Made by a program: the position numbers and the translations under genes | The notes under the pieces: generated by a model | Told to the model about the DNA's origin: nothing | The model's database searches: none | Seen by the model: only the letters and a program-made list of their open reading frames with translations | In this document: positions 43,378 to 50,513 of the stretch, one piece after another | Layout: each line of letters opens with the position of its first letter | How positions within the stretch are numbered: the first letter of the stretch is position 1 | Origin: Salinigranum marinum | Lineage (GTDB): Archaea; Halobacteriota; Halobacteria; Halobacteriales; Haloferacaceae | Assembly: GCF_024228675.1 (NCBI RefSeq) | Contig: NZ_CP100461.1 | Coordinates: 3,717,398 to 3,781,397, forward strand | Direction: 5' to 3' | Length of the DNA: 64,000 nucleotides

Positions 43378-43653
43378 TCAGGGACGCGTCGTGTCGGCGC
43401 GCGCGGTCAGGCTCTCGGTCGTCTCCGTCCACCACTGGTCGAGCGCGTCCTTCAGACGGCTGGAACGCGTGCCGCTGAACGGGTCGGGGCTCTCCGTTGT
43501 CGTGTCCGCTCCCGTGTCGGCAGTCTCGCCCTCCGCGTCAGCGCTCGTGCGGGGGGCCTCCCGTTCGGAGACGGCGACGACGTGGTCGGACCGGTCGGCA
43601 GACGGTTCGGCGGCGGGTTCTGGGTCGAGTCGTCCGCTCCCATCGTGGGGCAT
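43378..43653 (-). CDS. Uncharacterised protein sharing an upstream 27-base element
   Basis: 91 residues: an acidic disordered N-terminal two-thirds (EGETADTGADTTTESPDPF) and a helical tail (RSSRLKDALDQWWTETTESL). No known domain. Its ATG (43653) lies 25 bases downstream of the 27-base repeat (43679-43705, minus orientation), the same spacing as in the gene at 44571; the two are probably co-regulated. Confidence 0.6.
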   Translation of the reverse strand: MPHDGSGRLDPEPAAEPSADRSDHVVAVSEREAPRTSADAEGETADTGADTTTESPDPFSGTRSSRLKDALDQWWTETTESLTARADTTRP

Positions 43654-43678
43654 ACTTGTGAGGAGCGACTGTCCGACC

Positions 43679-43705
43679 AAAGGGTCTCTCACAAACGCGT
43701 CCAAA
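43679..43705 (-). repeat. 27-base promoter-proximal repeat, copy 1
   Basis: Exact 27-base match to 44596-44622; starts AAAGGGTCTCTCACAAACGC on the plus strand. In each case it ends 24-25 bases upstream of the minus-strand start codon of a small gene, so it occupies the core promoter position. Confidence 0.85.
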
Positions 43706-43714
43706 GGGTGGTGT

Positions 43715-43729
43715 CCGACCGTCGGTCGG
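43715..43729. promoter_or_regulatory. CCGACCG-T-CGGTCGG palindrome
   Basis: A perfect 7-1-7 palindrome 10 bases upstream (minus orientation) of repeat copy 1. Absent near copy 2. Could be an operator. Confidence 0.35.
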
Positions 43730-43884
43730 CGACGCGACTGGGACCGACGGGTGAGGCGCGTGGGAGCGACGCCCGACGGTGGAGCGGAGAACGACCGGCG
43801 GTGGAGGGGAACCGACGGTCGAGGGGGTGGACTGGCCCGCGCCCGGCACGGGATCGGGGCGTTCTCGTCCGGGACGTCAGGCGG

Positions 43885-44571
43885 TTACGCCTGGCCGCCC
43901 GGATCGACGGCTTCGACGTGTCCGGGGGCAACGCTACTGGCGAGACGGACGTCGTCACCGGCCGGAAGCGGTTGCAGCGAGTACTCCGCCCGCGTCAAAT
44001 CACGCACACGGGCGAGTCGCCGATCGATCGGAAGTTCCTCGCCGCCGGTCGGCAACGCCGTGACGAACCGTAATCGACGGAACAACCCACACTCGCTCGT
44101 ACCCTGGAGAGCCAGACCGGGGCGACTGTCGACGTGCAGAACCACCGGGCTGTTCCCCGCGGTCAGTGTGAGATCGACGACGTAGCAGATCCCGGTGGTT
44201 GGCGCGGCGCGCGTCGCCGCCTCGACCACCCTTCCCCAGTTGGGTATCCGGCGGTCGACTAGCGGCGCGCCCGTGTCGGGGTGAGCCGTCAGTTCCCGAC
44301 CGGACCGCGGGTGACAGGCTCCCAGCGCGGTGCCATCTGCGACGGCGAGTCGGACGCCGACCGCGCCGCGGTGGAAACTGACTGATCCGCCGGACGACTC
44401 CGTCGGGAGCCGTACCAGCGCTACGATCGGATACCCGCGGTAGACGACGACCCGAACGTCAGCGATGCCGTCGCCGTGGGACGCGCTCGGGAACGCCGCC
44501 AGCGTCGAGGTACCGTCGCGACCCCGTTCGGCCGTGGAGTGTCCATCGTCCGTGGGTTCGTCCCGATCCAT
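43885..44571 (-). CDS. C-terminal half of an ATP-grasp (sugar-transfer-associated type) protein
   Basis: 228 residues. After a unique ~37-residue N-terminus, residues ~38-180 match the C-terminal lobe of the ATP-grasp proteins annotated as alpha-L-glutamate ligase-like (VRVVVYRGYPIVALVRLP, RGAVGVRLAV, THPDTGA-like AHPDTGAPL, IPNWGRV, LHVDSRPGLALQ). The N-terminal ATP-grasp lobe is missing, and the metal-binding E and N of the usual LEVNxRPG motif are replaced (LHVDSRPG). It is therefore probably not an active ligase. Start ATG at 44571, 24 bases from the 27-base repeat. Possibly a remnant or a regulator derived from the ligase. Confidence 0.78.
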   Translation of the reverse strand: MDRDEPTDDGHSTAERGRDGTSTLAAFPSASHGDGIADVRVVVYRGYPIVALVRLPTESSGGSVSFHRGAVGVRLAVADGTALGACHPRSGRELTAHPDTGAPLVDRRIPNWGRVVEAATRAAPTTGICYVVDLTLTAGNSPVVLHVDSRPGLALQGTSECGLFRRLRFVTALPTGGEELPIDRRLARVRDLTRAEYSLQPLPAGDDVRLASSVAPGHVEAVDPGGQA

Positions 44572-44595
44572 ACCGACCACTGCGGACGAGTCACA

Positions 44596-44622
44596 AAAGG
44601 GTCTCTCACAAACGCGTCCAAA
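44596..44622 (-). repeat. 27-base promoter-proximal repeat, copy 2
   Basis: Exact copy of 43679-43705, placed 24 bases upstream of the ATG at 44571. Confidence 0.85.
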
Positions 44623-44743
44623 CCTCGTCTCCCCTCGCCGGTCGCGCGCTGCAGGCCGATTTGACCAAGCGCGAACGGGACGTCGGTGCCGTTCACCGAT
44701 CGCGAGAGCGACTCCTGGCCCACCTGGACTGTCCTGTTCGTCG

Positions 44744-44757
44744 GAATATATTTGATA
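44744..44757 (+). promoter_or_regulatory. TATA element of the surface-anchored HTH gene
   Basis: GAATATATTTGATA, about 33-46 bases upstream of the ATG at 44790. Confidence 0.55.
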
Positions 44758-44789
44758 CACCCAGCGAAACTGTGCGGTACCGAACAGCG

Positions 44790-46253
44790 ATGCGAACAAT
44801 ACCCGTCATCTCCCTCCTCGTCGTCAGTCTCGTCCTCGCGCCGGGCGTCGTCGTCGGTGCGCCGGACGGGACGAGCGTCGCGGCCAGTGGTGGCGACGTC
44901 ACCTTCGAGGTGGAGGAGGACAGTGACGGCGACGCCGGGTCGACTGCCGACTCGGAATCGGATTCCAACGGCGACTCGACTGCCGATTCAGACACCGACT
45001 CGACTGCCGATTCAGACACCGACTCGACTGCCGATTCAGACACCGACTCGACTGCCGATTCAGACACCGACTCGACTGCCGATTCCGACGCCGATACCAC
45101 TGACTCGGCCGAATCGACCTCCGACGCGGGCTCCGACACCGACGCGTCCGAATCGGACTCGACCGACACGACAGCGGGCGACGAGTCGGCATCCGAGAGC
45201 GACACCGAGGACGGAACCGATACGGAAGTGACCAACGAGACCGAGACCGCGACGCCGACCGAAGCCCCGAGTGCGGGGTTCGCGGCGACTCGCAGCGGTG
45301 TCCCGACGGGCGTCGCCACAGACGGCGACGGTCGGGCCGCAGGCGAGGCCGTGCTCACGGAATCCGACGTCGGGCAGAACACGACGACTCCAGCACCCAC
45401 GACGGAAACGACGGCCCCGGAGAACGCGAGTGCGGCCGGCGGGGCTGGAGACGCCGACAGCGGGGCCGGCTCGGGGTCATCGACCGGGTTCGGGCCGTCG
45501 TCGGCCGGGGCGGGAGCGGCGGTCGGCGTCGGGCTCGTCGCCGCCGGCGCGATCGCTCGACGCGTCCTCCTCACGGGGCCGGGCGGGAGTGCGAACACGG
45601 TGACGTCCACCCTCGCGACGGCGAGGACTGCGCCTCGCGGGACGTTTCGGACGGCCCTCTCGCTGGCCTCGGAGTCCGCCCAGCGGGTCCACGCCACGCT
45701 GTCGGACTGGGTGGGCCGCGTGCTCGGCGCGGCGGGCTACACGAAGTGGGCCGGCGACGAGCCGTTGGAACACGACACCCGGGCGGAGCTGTACGACCAC
45801 CTCCAGGCCGATCCCGGGACGTACCTCTCGGCGTTCGTCGAGGCGTCTACGCTCGACGCCTCGCTCGGCACGATCAGATACCACCTGCAGATCCTCGAAC
45901 GCGAGGGGCTCGTCACGTCCGCGAAGGTGGGGGGGAAGCGCCGGTACTACCCGATCGGGACGTCGCCCGACGCGCTGGACATCGCGCTGGAGTCGGCGTC
46001 GACGAGGACGATCCTGGAGGAACTCACCGCGTCGTCCGACACCGTCTCGGGGCTCGCCGACCGGATCGACCGCGACCCGAGCACGGTCTCACACCACCTC
46101 TCCCGGTTGAACGACGACGGTCTCGTCGAGCGGGAACGCGACGGGCAAGCGGTGATCAATCGGCTCACGCCGGGCGTCGAGACCGTGCTCACACAGGGGC
46201 CGTTCGCCGAGGCCGGTGCGGCCACCGCGGATCAGCCGACGACCGGCGATTGA
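44790..46253 (+). CDS. Membrane-tethered protein with Ser/Asp repeat ectodomain and two winged-helix domains
   Basis: 487 residues. Signal peptide (residues 1-~23, MRTIPVISLLVVSLVLAPGVVVG), an acidic Ser/Asp/Thr-rich ectodomain that includes five tandem DSTADSDT units (residues 62-101), Thr/Pro-rich stalk, transmembrane helix (~residues 236-258), then two winged-helix DNA-binding domains: residues ~328-390 (RAELYDHLQADPGTYLSAFVEASTLDASLGTIRYHLQILEREGLV) and ~404-462 (SDTVSGLADRIDRDPSTVSHHLSRLNDDGLVERE). Reads as a surface sensor carrying its own repressor-type DNA-binding part, or one released by proteolysis. Ends at 46253; the galT-like gene follows 117 bases downstream. Confidence 0.85.
   Translation: MRTIPVISLLVVSLVLAPGVVVGAPDGTSVAASGGDVTFEVEEDSDGDAGSTADSESDSNGDSTADSDTDSTADSDTDSTADSDTDSTADSDTDSTADSDADTTDSAESTSDAGSDTDASESDSTDTTAGDESASESDTEDGTDTEVTNETETATPTEAPSAGFAATRSGVPTGVATDGDGRAAGEAVLTESDVGQNTTTPAPTTETTAPENASAAGGAGDADSGAGSGSSTGFGPSSAGAGAAVGVGLVAAGAIARRVLLTGPGGSANTVTSTLATARTAPRGTFRTALSLASESAQRVHATLSDWVGRVLGAAGYTKWAGDEPLEHDTRAELYDHLQADPGTYLSAFVEASTLDASLGTIRYHLQILEREGLVTSAKVGGKRRYYPIGTSPDALDIALESASTRTILEELTASSDTVSGLADRIDRDPSTVSHHLSRLNDDGLVERERDGQAVINRLTPGVETVLTQGPFAEAGAATADQPTTGD
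44973..45092. repeat. Five tandem 24-base repeats in the ectodomain
   Basis: Unit GACTCGACTGCCGATTCAGA... encoding DSTADSDT, five units with the last slightly changed (ends DA). Near-identical DNA including synonymous sites, so length can vary by slippage. Confidence 0.88.
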
Positions 46254-46370
46254 AGCCCTGACGATAGACGGCTGTCGACGTCGTTCAATCCGGCCGGGGT
46301 CGTCGATCGGATCCACCCGCTCGTCGCCGGCGGGGCTACGCTTTTCACTCGACCCGCCGAACCCTCGATC

Positions 46371-47381
46371 ATGTCAATCGACTTCGAACGCGAGGTTCAG
46401 GAAACGACGTTCTACAGCCCTTTGGAGGAGTTCGAGGAGACAACTGTCGAGACCGAGGTGCGGGTCGACCCGCTCACCGGCCGGACGGCGCGGGTCGTCA
46501 CGGACAACTTCCTCGTGTCCGAGTCGCCGGAGATCTCCGAGGAAGTTCTCGACGACGAGGGCTGTTTCTTCTGTCCCGGAACGGTCGAGGAGGCGACGCC
46601 CCAGTACCCCGACTGGGTCGGGACCGACCGCGGCAAGAGCGGCGAGGCGACGTCCTTCCCGAACCTCAACCCGTACGGCGCGTACTCGAACGTTGTCGCG
46701 CTCACCGAAGAACACTACGTCCCAATCGACGAGTTCACGACCCAGCAGTTCGCCGACGGGCTCTGTGCGGCGTTACAGTACGTCCGGGACGTCTTCGACC
46801 ACGACCCCGACGCGCGGTTCGCCTCCGTGAACATGAACTTCCTCCCGTCGGCGGGGTCGAGCCTGATCCACCCGCACATGCAGACGCTCGTCGATGGTCG
46901 CGGGACGAACGAACAGCGCCGCGTCGCCGAGGCCGCCCGCGCGTTCTACGACGAGAACGACGAGGTGTACTGGTCGGAACTCGCCCTGCAGGAGCGCGGC
47001 GGCGACCGCTACGTCGCCGAGATCGGTAACGTCCACTGGCTGGCCCCCTTCGCACCGACGCACCATCGTCACCTCGTCGGCGTCGCGGCGCAGATCCACT
47101 CCGGCGTTCCCGAACCGCGAGGCGACGTCGCCCACGACTTCGCCGAAGGGCTCGTGAACGTCCTCTCGTACTACGCCTCGCTCGGGCTGAACAGCTTCAA
47201 CGTCGCCATGTTCCTCGAACGCGACGACCCCGCGCTTCCGCCCCTGCTGAACGTCACCGCCCGGTCGGTGTTCGACGAGCACTACTGGAGCGATGCGACG
47301 TTCTTCACCGCGCTGCACGACGAGGGCGTCGTCGACGTCGCGCCCGAGGAGTACGGCGACGCGGCCCACGACTTCTTCTGA
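46371..47381 (+). CDS. galT: Galactose-1-phosphate uridylyltransferase-like protein
   Basis: 336 residues of the HIT/GalT superfamily. It has the catalytic HPHMQ (H167-P-H169-M-Q171) and the zinc-type C65-x2-C68 (CFFCPG). GalT moves UMP between UDP-glucose and hexose-1-phosphate; haloarchaeal copies are diverged, so specificity for galactose is inferred. No galactokinase is nearby. The context (surface-anchored regulator upstream) may indicate a nucleotide-sugar role. Start ATG 46371. Confidence 0.87.
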   Translation: MSIDFEREVQETTFYSPLEEFEETTVETEVRVDPLTGRTARVVTDNFLVSESPEISEEVLDDEGCFFCPGTVEEATPQYPDWVGTDRGKSGEATSFPNLNPYGAYSNVVALTEEHYVPIDEFTTQQFADGLCAALQYVRDVFDHDPDARFASVNMNFLPSAGSSLIHPHMQTLVDGRGTNEQRRVAEAARAFYDENDEVYWSELALQERGGDRYVAEIGNVHWLAPFAPTHHRHLVGVAAQIHSGVPEPRGDVAHDFAEGLVNVLSYYASLGLNSFNVAMFLERDDPALPPLLNVTARSVFDEHYWSDATFFTALHDEGVVDVAPEEYGDAAHDFF

Positions 47382-47474
47382 GGCACGTGGGACGGCGGGC
47401 GGCCGCCGCTCCCGAGCCACGGTCGGAGATACGCGGGGACGACCCGACCGGTCGCCCGGGCGCCAGGTCCACCG

Positions 47475-48107
47475 TCAGCCATCGACGAGCGACGCGAGCG
47501 TCGTGCTGATCTCGTCCTCGTACTCCTCGGGGGTGTACCCCTGCCGCGCGATCCACACGTCCTGGTAGGAGGGATGAAAGACCGGCAGGAGGGATACGCC
47601 GAGCGACGGGAGCCGTTCGGGCGTGAGGACGCGCGCGACGAACCCACCCAGGTCGCGCCCCTCGAACGCCAGCATCGTCGCCGTGGCGTGTTTTCCCGTG
47701 GGGACGACCACGTCGGGATCGACCCCGTCGACTTCCCGTTCGAGGTGTGCCCGGCAGTTCGCTCGCTCTCGGGCCGTCGGTTCACGGTTCGACCCCTCGC
47801 CGTCGCCGGGAAAACACTTGACCGCGTTCGTGTAGTACGGGTCGTAGCCCAGGCGGGCGAACAGCCCTCTGATCCGACGGCCCGAGTGGCGGGTCGTGTA
47901 CGCCATCCCCGTGTGGTTGCCGCCCCGCCACCGCTCCGCGGTTCGGTCGCCCGCCCCGGGGGCCTCGCCGACGACCATCACGGCCGCGTCCGCGGGACCG
48001 GTGCCCCACGAGATCTCGGTTCGACAGGCCGCGAGCGCCGGACACCGGCGGCAGTCGGGTTCGACGACGGCTCGTGTCTCGGGGTCGGGAAACAGCGAAT
48101 CCGGCAC
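47475..48107 (-). CDS. udg: Uracil-DNA glycosylase (family 4/5 type)
   Basis: 210 residues with the GEAPGAGD motif (residues ~47-54), CFPGDGEGSNREPTARE, and the HPS-type VFHPSYQDV. Cysteines C19, C22 and C28 plus C98 are placed as in iron-sulfur uracil-DNA glycosylases of families 4 and 5. It removes uracil from DNA to start base-excision repair. A small membrane-protein gene precedes it by 3 bases on the same strand, so they are probably cotranscribed. Confidence 0.92.
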   Translation of the reverse strand: MPDSLFPDPETRAVVEPDCRRCPALAACRTEISWGTGPADAAVMVVGEAPGAGDRTAERWRGGNHTGMAYTTRHSGRRIRGLFARLGYDPYYTNAVKCFPGDGEGSNREPTARERANCRAHLEREVDGVDPDVVVPTGKHATATMLAFEGRDLGGFVARVLTPERLPSLGVSLLPVFHPSYQDVWIARQGYTPEEYEDEISTTLASLVDG

Positions 48108-48110
48108 CGT

Positions 48111-48341
48111 CTACTCGGTCAGCGGAAGCGCGACGCCGAAGACGAACGGCACGACGAGCACGAGCACGATCCCGACGGCCTCCATGTCGAAAAAGAGGGT
48201 GTGCTCCCACGCCGGGAGGGGGCCGAAGAGCGCCGCCCCGACGACTTCGCCCAGCAGTCCGAGTATGAACAGTGTCGCCCCGGCGAGCACGCCGAGTTTC
48301 GTCACGCGCGGGTAGTCGATGTCTCCGTATCGTCCGGACAT
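48111..48341 (-). CDS. Small two-helix membrane protein
   Basis: 76 residues with two hydrophobic segments (VTKLGVLAGATLFILGLLGEVVG and VGIVLVLVVPFVFGVALPL). ATG at 48341. It directly precedes the uracil-DNA glycosylase gene. No motif. Unknown role. Confidence 0.65.
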   Translation of the reverse strand: MSGRYGDIDYPRVTKLGVLAGATLFILGLLGEVVGAALFGPLPAWEHTLFFDMEAVGIVLVLVVPFVFGVALPLTE

Positions 48342-48432
48342 GGGCGCACGTCGCCGGACGCGAGTATAGTTGTTTTGCTCCGTCGACCCACGGCCGCACC
48401 GCTCCGGTGGTGAGTTCGTCGAAGAGAGTGGA

Positions 48433-48512
48433 AAGCGGTCGCCGAAAATGCGACCGCTTGCCGCCCTGAATTGGTCCCCGCTGACGCTTCGGCCCTCCAA
48501 AGCGAAGCGTCA
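48433..48512. other. Two adjacent 10-bp-stem hairpins (structured RNA or element end)
   Basis: Hairpin 1: AAGCGGTCGC (48433-48442), 7-base loop, GCGACCGCTT (48450-48459). Hairpin 2: TGACGCTTCG (48482-48491), 11-base loop, CGAAGCGTCA (48503-48512). Both stems are perfect and 22 bases apart. Strand of any transcript unknown; no poly-T run follows on the plus strand. Confidence 0.5.
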
Positions 48513-48543
48513 CGTGGACAATACCGCCGTGACAACTTAAACA

Positions 48544-48557
48544 TGCCGTCGACGGCA
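48544..48557. promoter_or_regulatory. 14-base palindrome TGCCGTCGACGGCA
   Basis: Self-complementary 14-mer, 32 bases after the second hairpin, with A/T-rich TGACAACTTAAAC just upstream. Confidence 0.35.
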
Positions 48558-48731
48558 CGCCTCCCGGTGTTTCCGATCGCTTATACTGGTCGTGCGCCCA
48601 TCCGTCCGGAGCGTCCCCGGGACGGCGGCCGGCTCGATCGGGGGCACGGTCGCGGGCCGCCGGCGTCACGGACGGCCCGGTGAACCCGCTCGGACAACGG
48701 GCTTTTGTTCGCCGGACTGCTTCCGTGAGAC

Positions 48732-49220
48732 ATGAGTGAGCTACCGGGTCGTGTCCGGCGCGCGTTCGCCGATCACGACGGGTTCGAGGCGGTCGCGGCG
48801 GACGAGTACGCGTCGACGGCGTCGCCGTTCGACGCACGGGTGACGGTCGACGGCGTGGATAACGGCCACGTATCGTTTGCCGTCGAGACGCGGGTTCCCA
48901 CGCTGTCGGCGGTCGTCGAGGACGAGGTCGCCGACGTCGTCGAGGAGGGGTGGTACGAGACGTTCGAGCTCCGTGCGAGCGACGCGGCTGGCGTGACCCG
49001 TGGCGACCACGCGCTCGAACCCGCCGTCCGGCGGGCGGGCGAGGAGGTCGTCGTGGTGGTCGAGTACACCGACATCGACGAACGCCGCGGCGTCGACGAC
49101 GCCGCCGCGCTCGTCACCTTCGTCGAGGGGACGTTCGTCCAGGGCGTCATCCCGGGGTACGACTACACCGAGCCGGTGACGTCGCTCATGTCGAGCGCAC
49201 GGGACGCGGGCGGGTTCTGA
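48732..49220 (+). CDS. DUF5813 family haloarchaeal protein
   Basis: 162 residues matching the haloarchaeal DUF5813 pattern (LPGRVRRAFADHDGFEAVAADEYASTASPFDARVTVD..., EYTDIDERRGVDDAAALVTFVEGTFVQGVIPGYDYTEPV). The family is restricted to halophilic archaea and has no assigned function. ATG at 48732. Confidence 0.85.
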   Translation: MSELPGRVRRAFADHDGFEAVAADEYASTASPFDARVTVDGVDNGHVSFAVETRVPTLSAVVEDEVADVVEEGWYETFELRASDAAGVTRGDHALEPAVRRAGEEVVVVVEYTDIDERRGVDDAAALVTFVEGTFVQGVIPGYDYTEPVTSLMSSARDAGGF

Positions 49221-49269
49221 GAACGGCACGGAACGGCACGACCCGGGGTCGGCGACGGCCGCGTGCGAG

Positions 49270-49500
49270 TCAGTCCATCGCGATGTACGTCTGGGTGTCC
49301 TCGATCCCGCCGATGGCCTGGATGGCAGAGGCGACGTCCTTGACGTCGACGGGCGTCTCGACGGCCACCTTCACGACGAAGTCGACGTCGCCGGCGACGA
49401 TGTTGGCGTCGACGACCCCCGCTCCCAGGTCGAGGATCTCGGCTTTGAGCCGGTCGGCCTCGCCGGTGTTCGCCTTGACCATGATGTAGGCGGTCACCAC
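49270..49500 (-). CDS. Stand-alone RAM (Lrp/AsnC ligand-binding) domain protein
   Basis: 76 residues: VTAYIMVKANTGEADRLKAEILDLGAGVVDANIVAGDVDFVVKVAVETPVDVKDVASAIQAIGGIEDTQTYIAMD. This is the ligand-sensing alpha/beta fold of Lrp regulators without a DNA-binding part. The stop of the TrkA gene (49503) lies just before its start (ATG 49500), so the two are co-transcribed. A second such protein is divergent at 50272. Confidence 0.85.
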   Translation of the reverse strand: MVTAYIMVKANTGEADRLKAEILDLGAGVVDANIVAGDVDFVVKVAVETPVDVKDVASAIQAIGGIEDTQTYIAMD

Positions 49501-49502
49501 GC

Positions 49503-50186
49503 TCAGTCACCCCCGGCCGCGTAGGCGACGGTGTCGCCGACCAGGAGCTGGCGCACTTCACCCAGGACGGAGAAGTCCGCGAGGACGGCGACGCGGTCGC
49601 CGAGTTCGAGCGAGTCGTCCGGGAGGGGGATGCCCATCGGCTCGTCCTCCTTGCCGAAGGCGAGCAGGTGCGACTGACCGGGGAGCGCAACCTCCGAGAG
49701 CGTGTAGCCGCGCATCGGCGACGACTTCCCCACGGTGAGGAGGACGACCTGGAGGTTCTGGGCGACGTCGGCGATGGCACGGATCGACCCGCCCAGGAGG
49801 GCGTTCTTGGCGAGGACCGCGCCGAGCCGCTCGGGGTAGACGATCTCGTCGACCTCCTCGGCGTACTTCTGGTAGATCTCCTCGCGGTACTCCTCGTCGA
49901 TGCGCATCACGGTGCGGCAGCCGTGGTGTTTCCCGATCATACAGGCCGCGAAGTTGACGTTGAGGTCGCTCGTGAGCGCTCCGAGCGCGTCGGCCTCGTC
50001 GACGCCCGCACGGAGGAGGACGTCCTCGTGTGAGCCGTCTCCGGCGACGACCTCGAACCCCGACGACCGACAGCGCTCGATACGGTCCTCGTCGAGCTCG
50101 ACGATGGTCACGTCGTGGCCCTCTTCGCGGAGGACGCGCGCGGCGCGGGACCCGACACGACCGCCACCAATGATAACGAAGCGCAT
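49503..50186 (-). CDS. trkA: TrkA-type NAD-binding regulatory protein
   Basis: 227 residues: Rossmann motif IIGGGRVGS (residues 5-13) with acidic E in VTIVELDEDR, then a C-terminal TrkA-C (RCK-C) region (MRGYTLSEVALPGQSHLLAFGKEDEPMGIPLPDDSLELGDRVAVLAD). TrkA/KtrA proteins gate potassium channels in response to NAD(H) or ATP. The RAM gene downstream and a divergent RAM gene make a compact K+-linked unit. Confidence 0.88.
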   Translation of the reverse strand: MRFVIIGGGRVGSRAARVLREEGHDVTIVELDEDRIERCRSSGFEVVAGDGSHEDVLLRAGVDEADALGALTSDLNVNFAACMIGKHHGCRTVMRIDEEYREEIYQKYAEEVDEIVYPERLGAVLAKNALLGGSIRAIADVAQNLQVVLLTVGKSSPMRGYTLSEVALPGQSHLLAFGKEDEPMGIPLPDDSLELGDRVAVLADFSVLGEVRQLLVGDTVAYAAGGD

Positions 50187-50193
50187 GGAGGAG

Positions 50194-50264
50194 GATACAC
50201 TGCACGGCGTCAATAAGTTTGTCCCCCACGGAGGCGAACGCTTTTTGCCCTGTTGTAGTGTATC
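50194..50264. promoter_or_regulatory. 8-base inverted repeat across the divergent RAM/TrkA promoter
   Basis: GATACACT (50194-50201) and AGTGTATC (50257-50264) are exact reverse complements, each 7-8 bases upstream of the start codon of the gene on its side (50186 minus, 50272 plus). Symmetric about 50229. Confidence 0.45.
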
Positions 50265-50271
50265 ACGCCGC

Positions 50272-50505
50272 ATGGTTCACGCGTTCATCATGGTGAAAAC
50301 GGGCGCCGGGGAGTCAGAGCAGCTGTTGGAGCCCGTTCGTGGGCTCGACTTGGTCACCGAGGCGCACATCGTCGCGGGCGCGTACGACATCATCGCGGAG
50401 GTGGACGCCGCCGAGGTGTACGACGTGCTGAAGGTCGCATCGAGCGGGATTCAGGGGCTGCAGGGCGTGAGGGACACCAAGACGTACATCGCGATGGACG
50501 ACTGA
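50272..50505 (+). CDS. Stand-alone RAM domain protein, divergent to TrkA
   Basis: 77 residues, MVHAFIMVKTGAGESEQLLEPVRGLDLVTEAHIVAGAYDIIAEVDAAEVYDVLKVASSGIQGLQGVRDTKTYIAMDD. Same fold and ending as the gene at 49270. Located head-to-head with trkA across an 85-base intergenic region. A paralogous pair, one on each side of trkA. Confidence 0.85.
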   Translation: MVHAFIMVKTGAGESEQLLEPVRGLDLVTEAHIVAGAYDIIAEVDAAEVYDVLKVASSGIQGLQGVRDTKTYIAMDD

Positions 50506-50513
50506 CCGCCGGG

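Larger units (their letters stand above)
48342..48731. other. Intergenic region with strong hairpins
   Basis: 390 bases without a protein gene. It carries three clear inverted repeats: a small one at 48397-48409 (CACCG-CTC-CGGTG), and two 10-base-stem hairpins at 48433-48459 and 48482-48512, then a 14-base palindrome TGCCGTCGACGGCA at 48544-48557. Confidence 0.6.

Noticed and set aside
43679-44622. Insertion sequence or MITE ends
   Set aside because: The 27-base copies are direct repeats in the same orientation, each positioned identically relative to a start codon, with no terminal inverted repeats or transposase between them. Promoter repeats explain them better.
48433-48512. RNase P RNA or 7S RNA
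   Set aside because: I looked for the conserved core words of these RNAs and did not see them; hairpins alone do not identify a known RNA.
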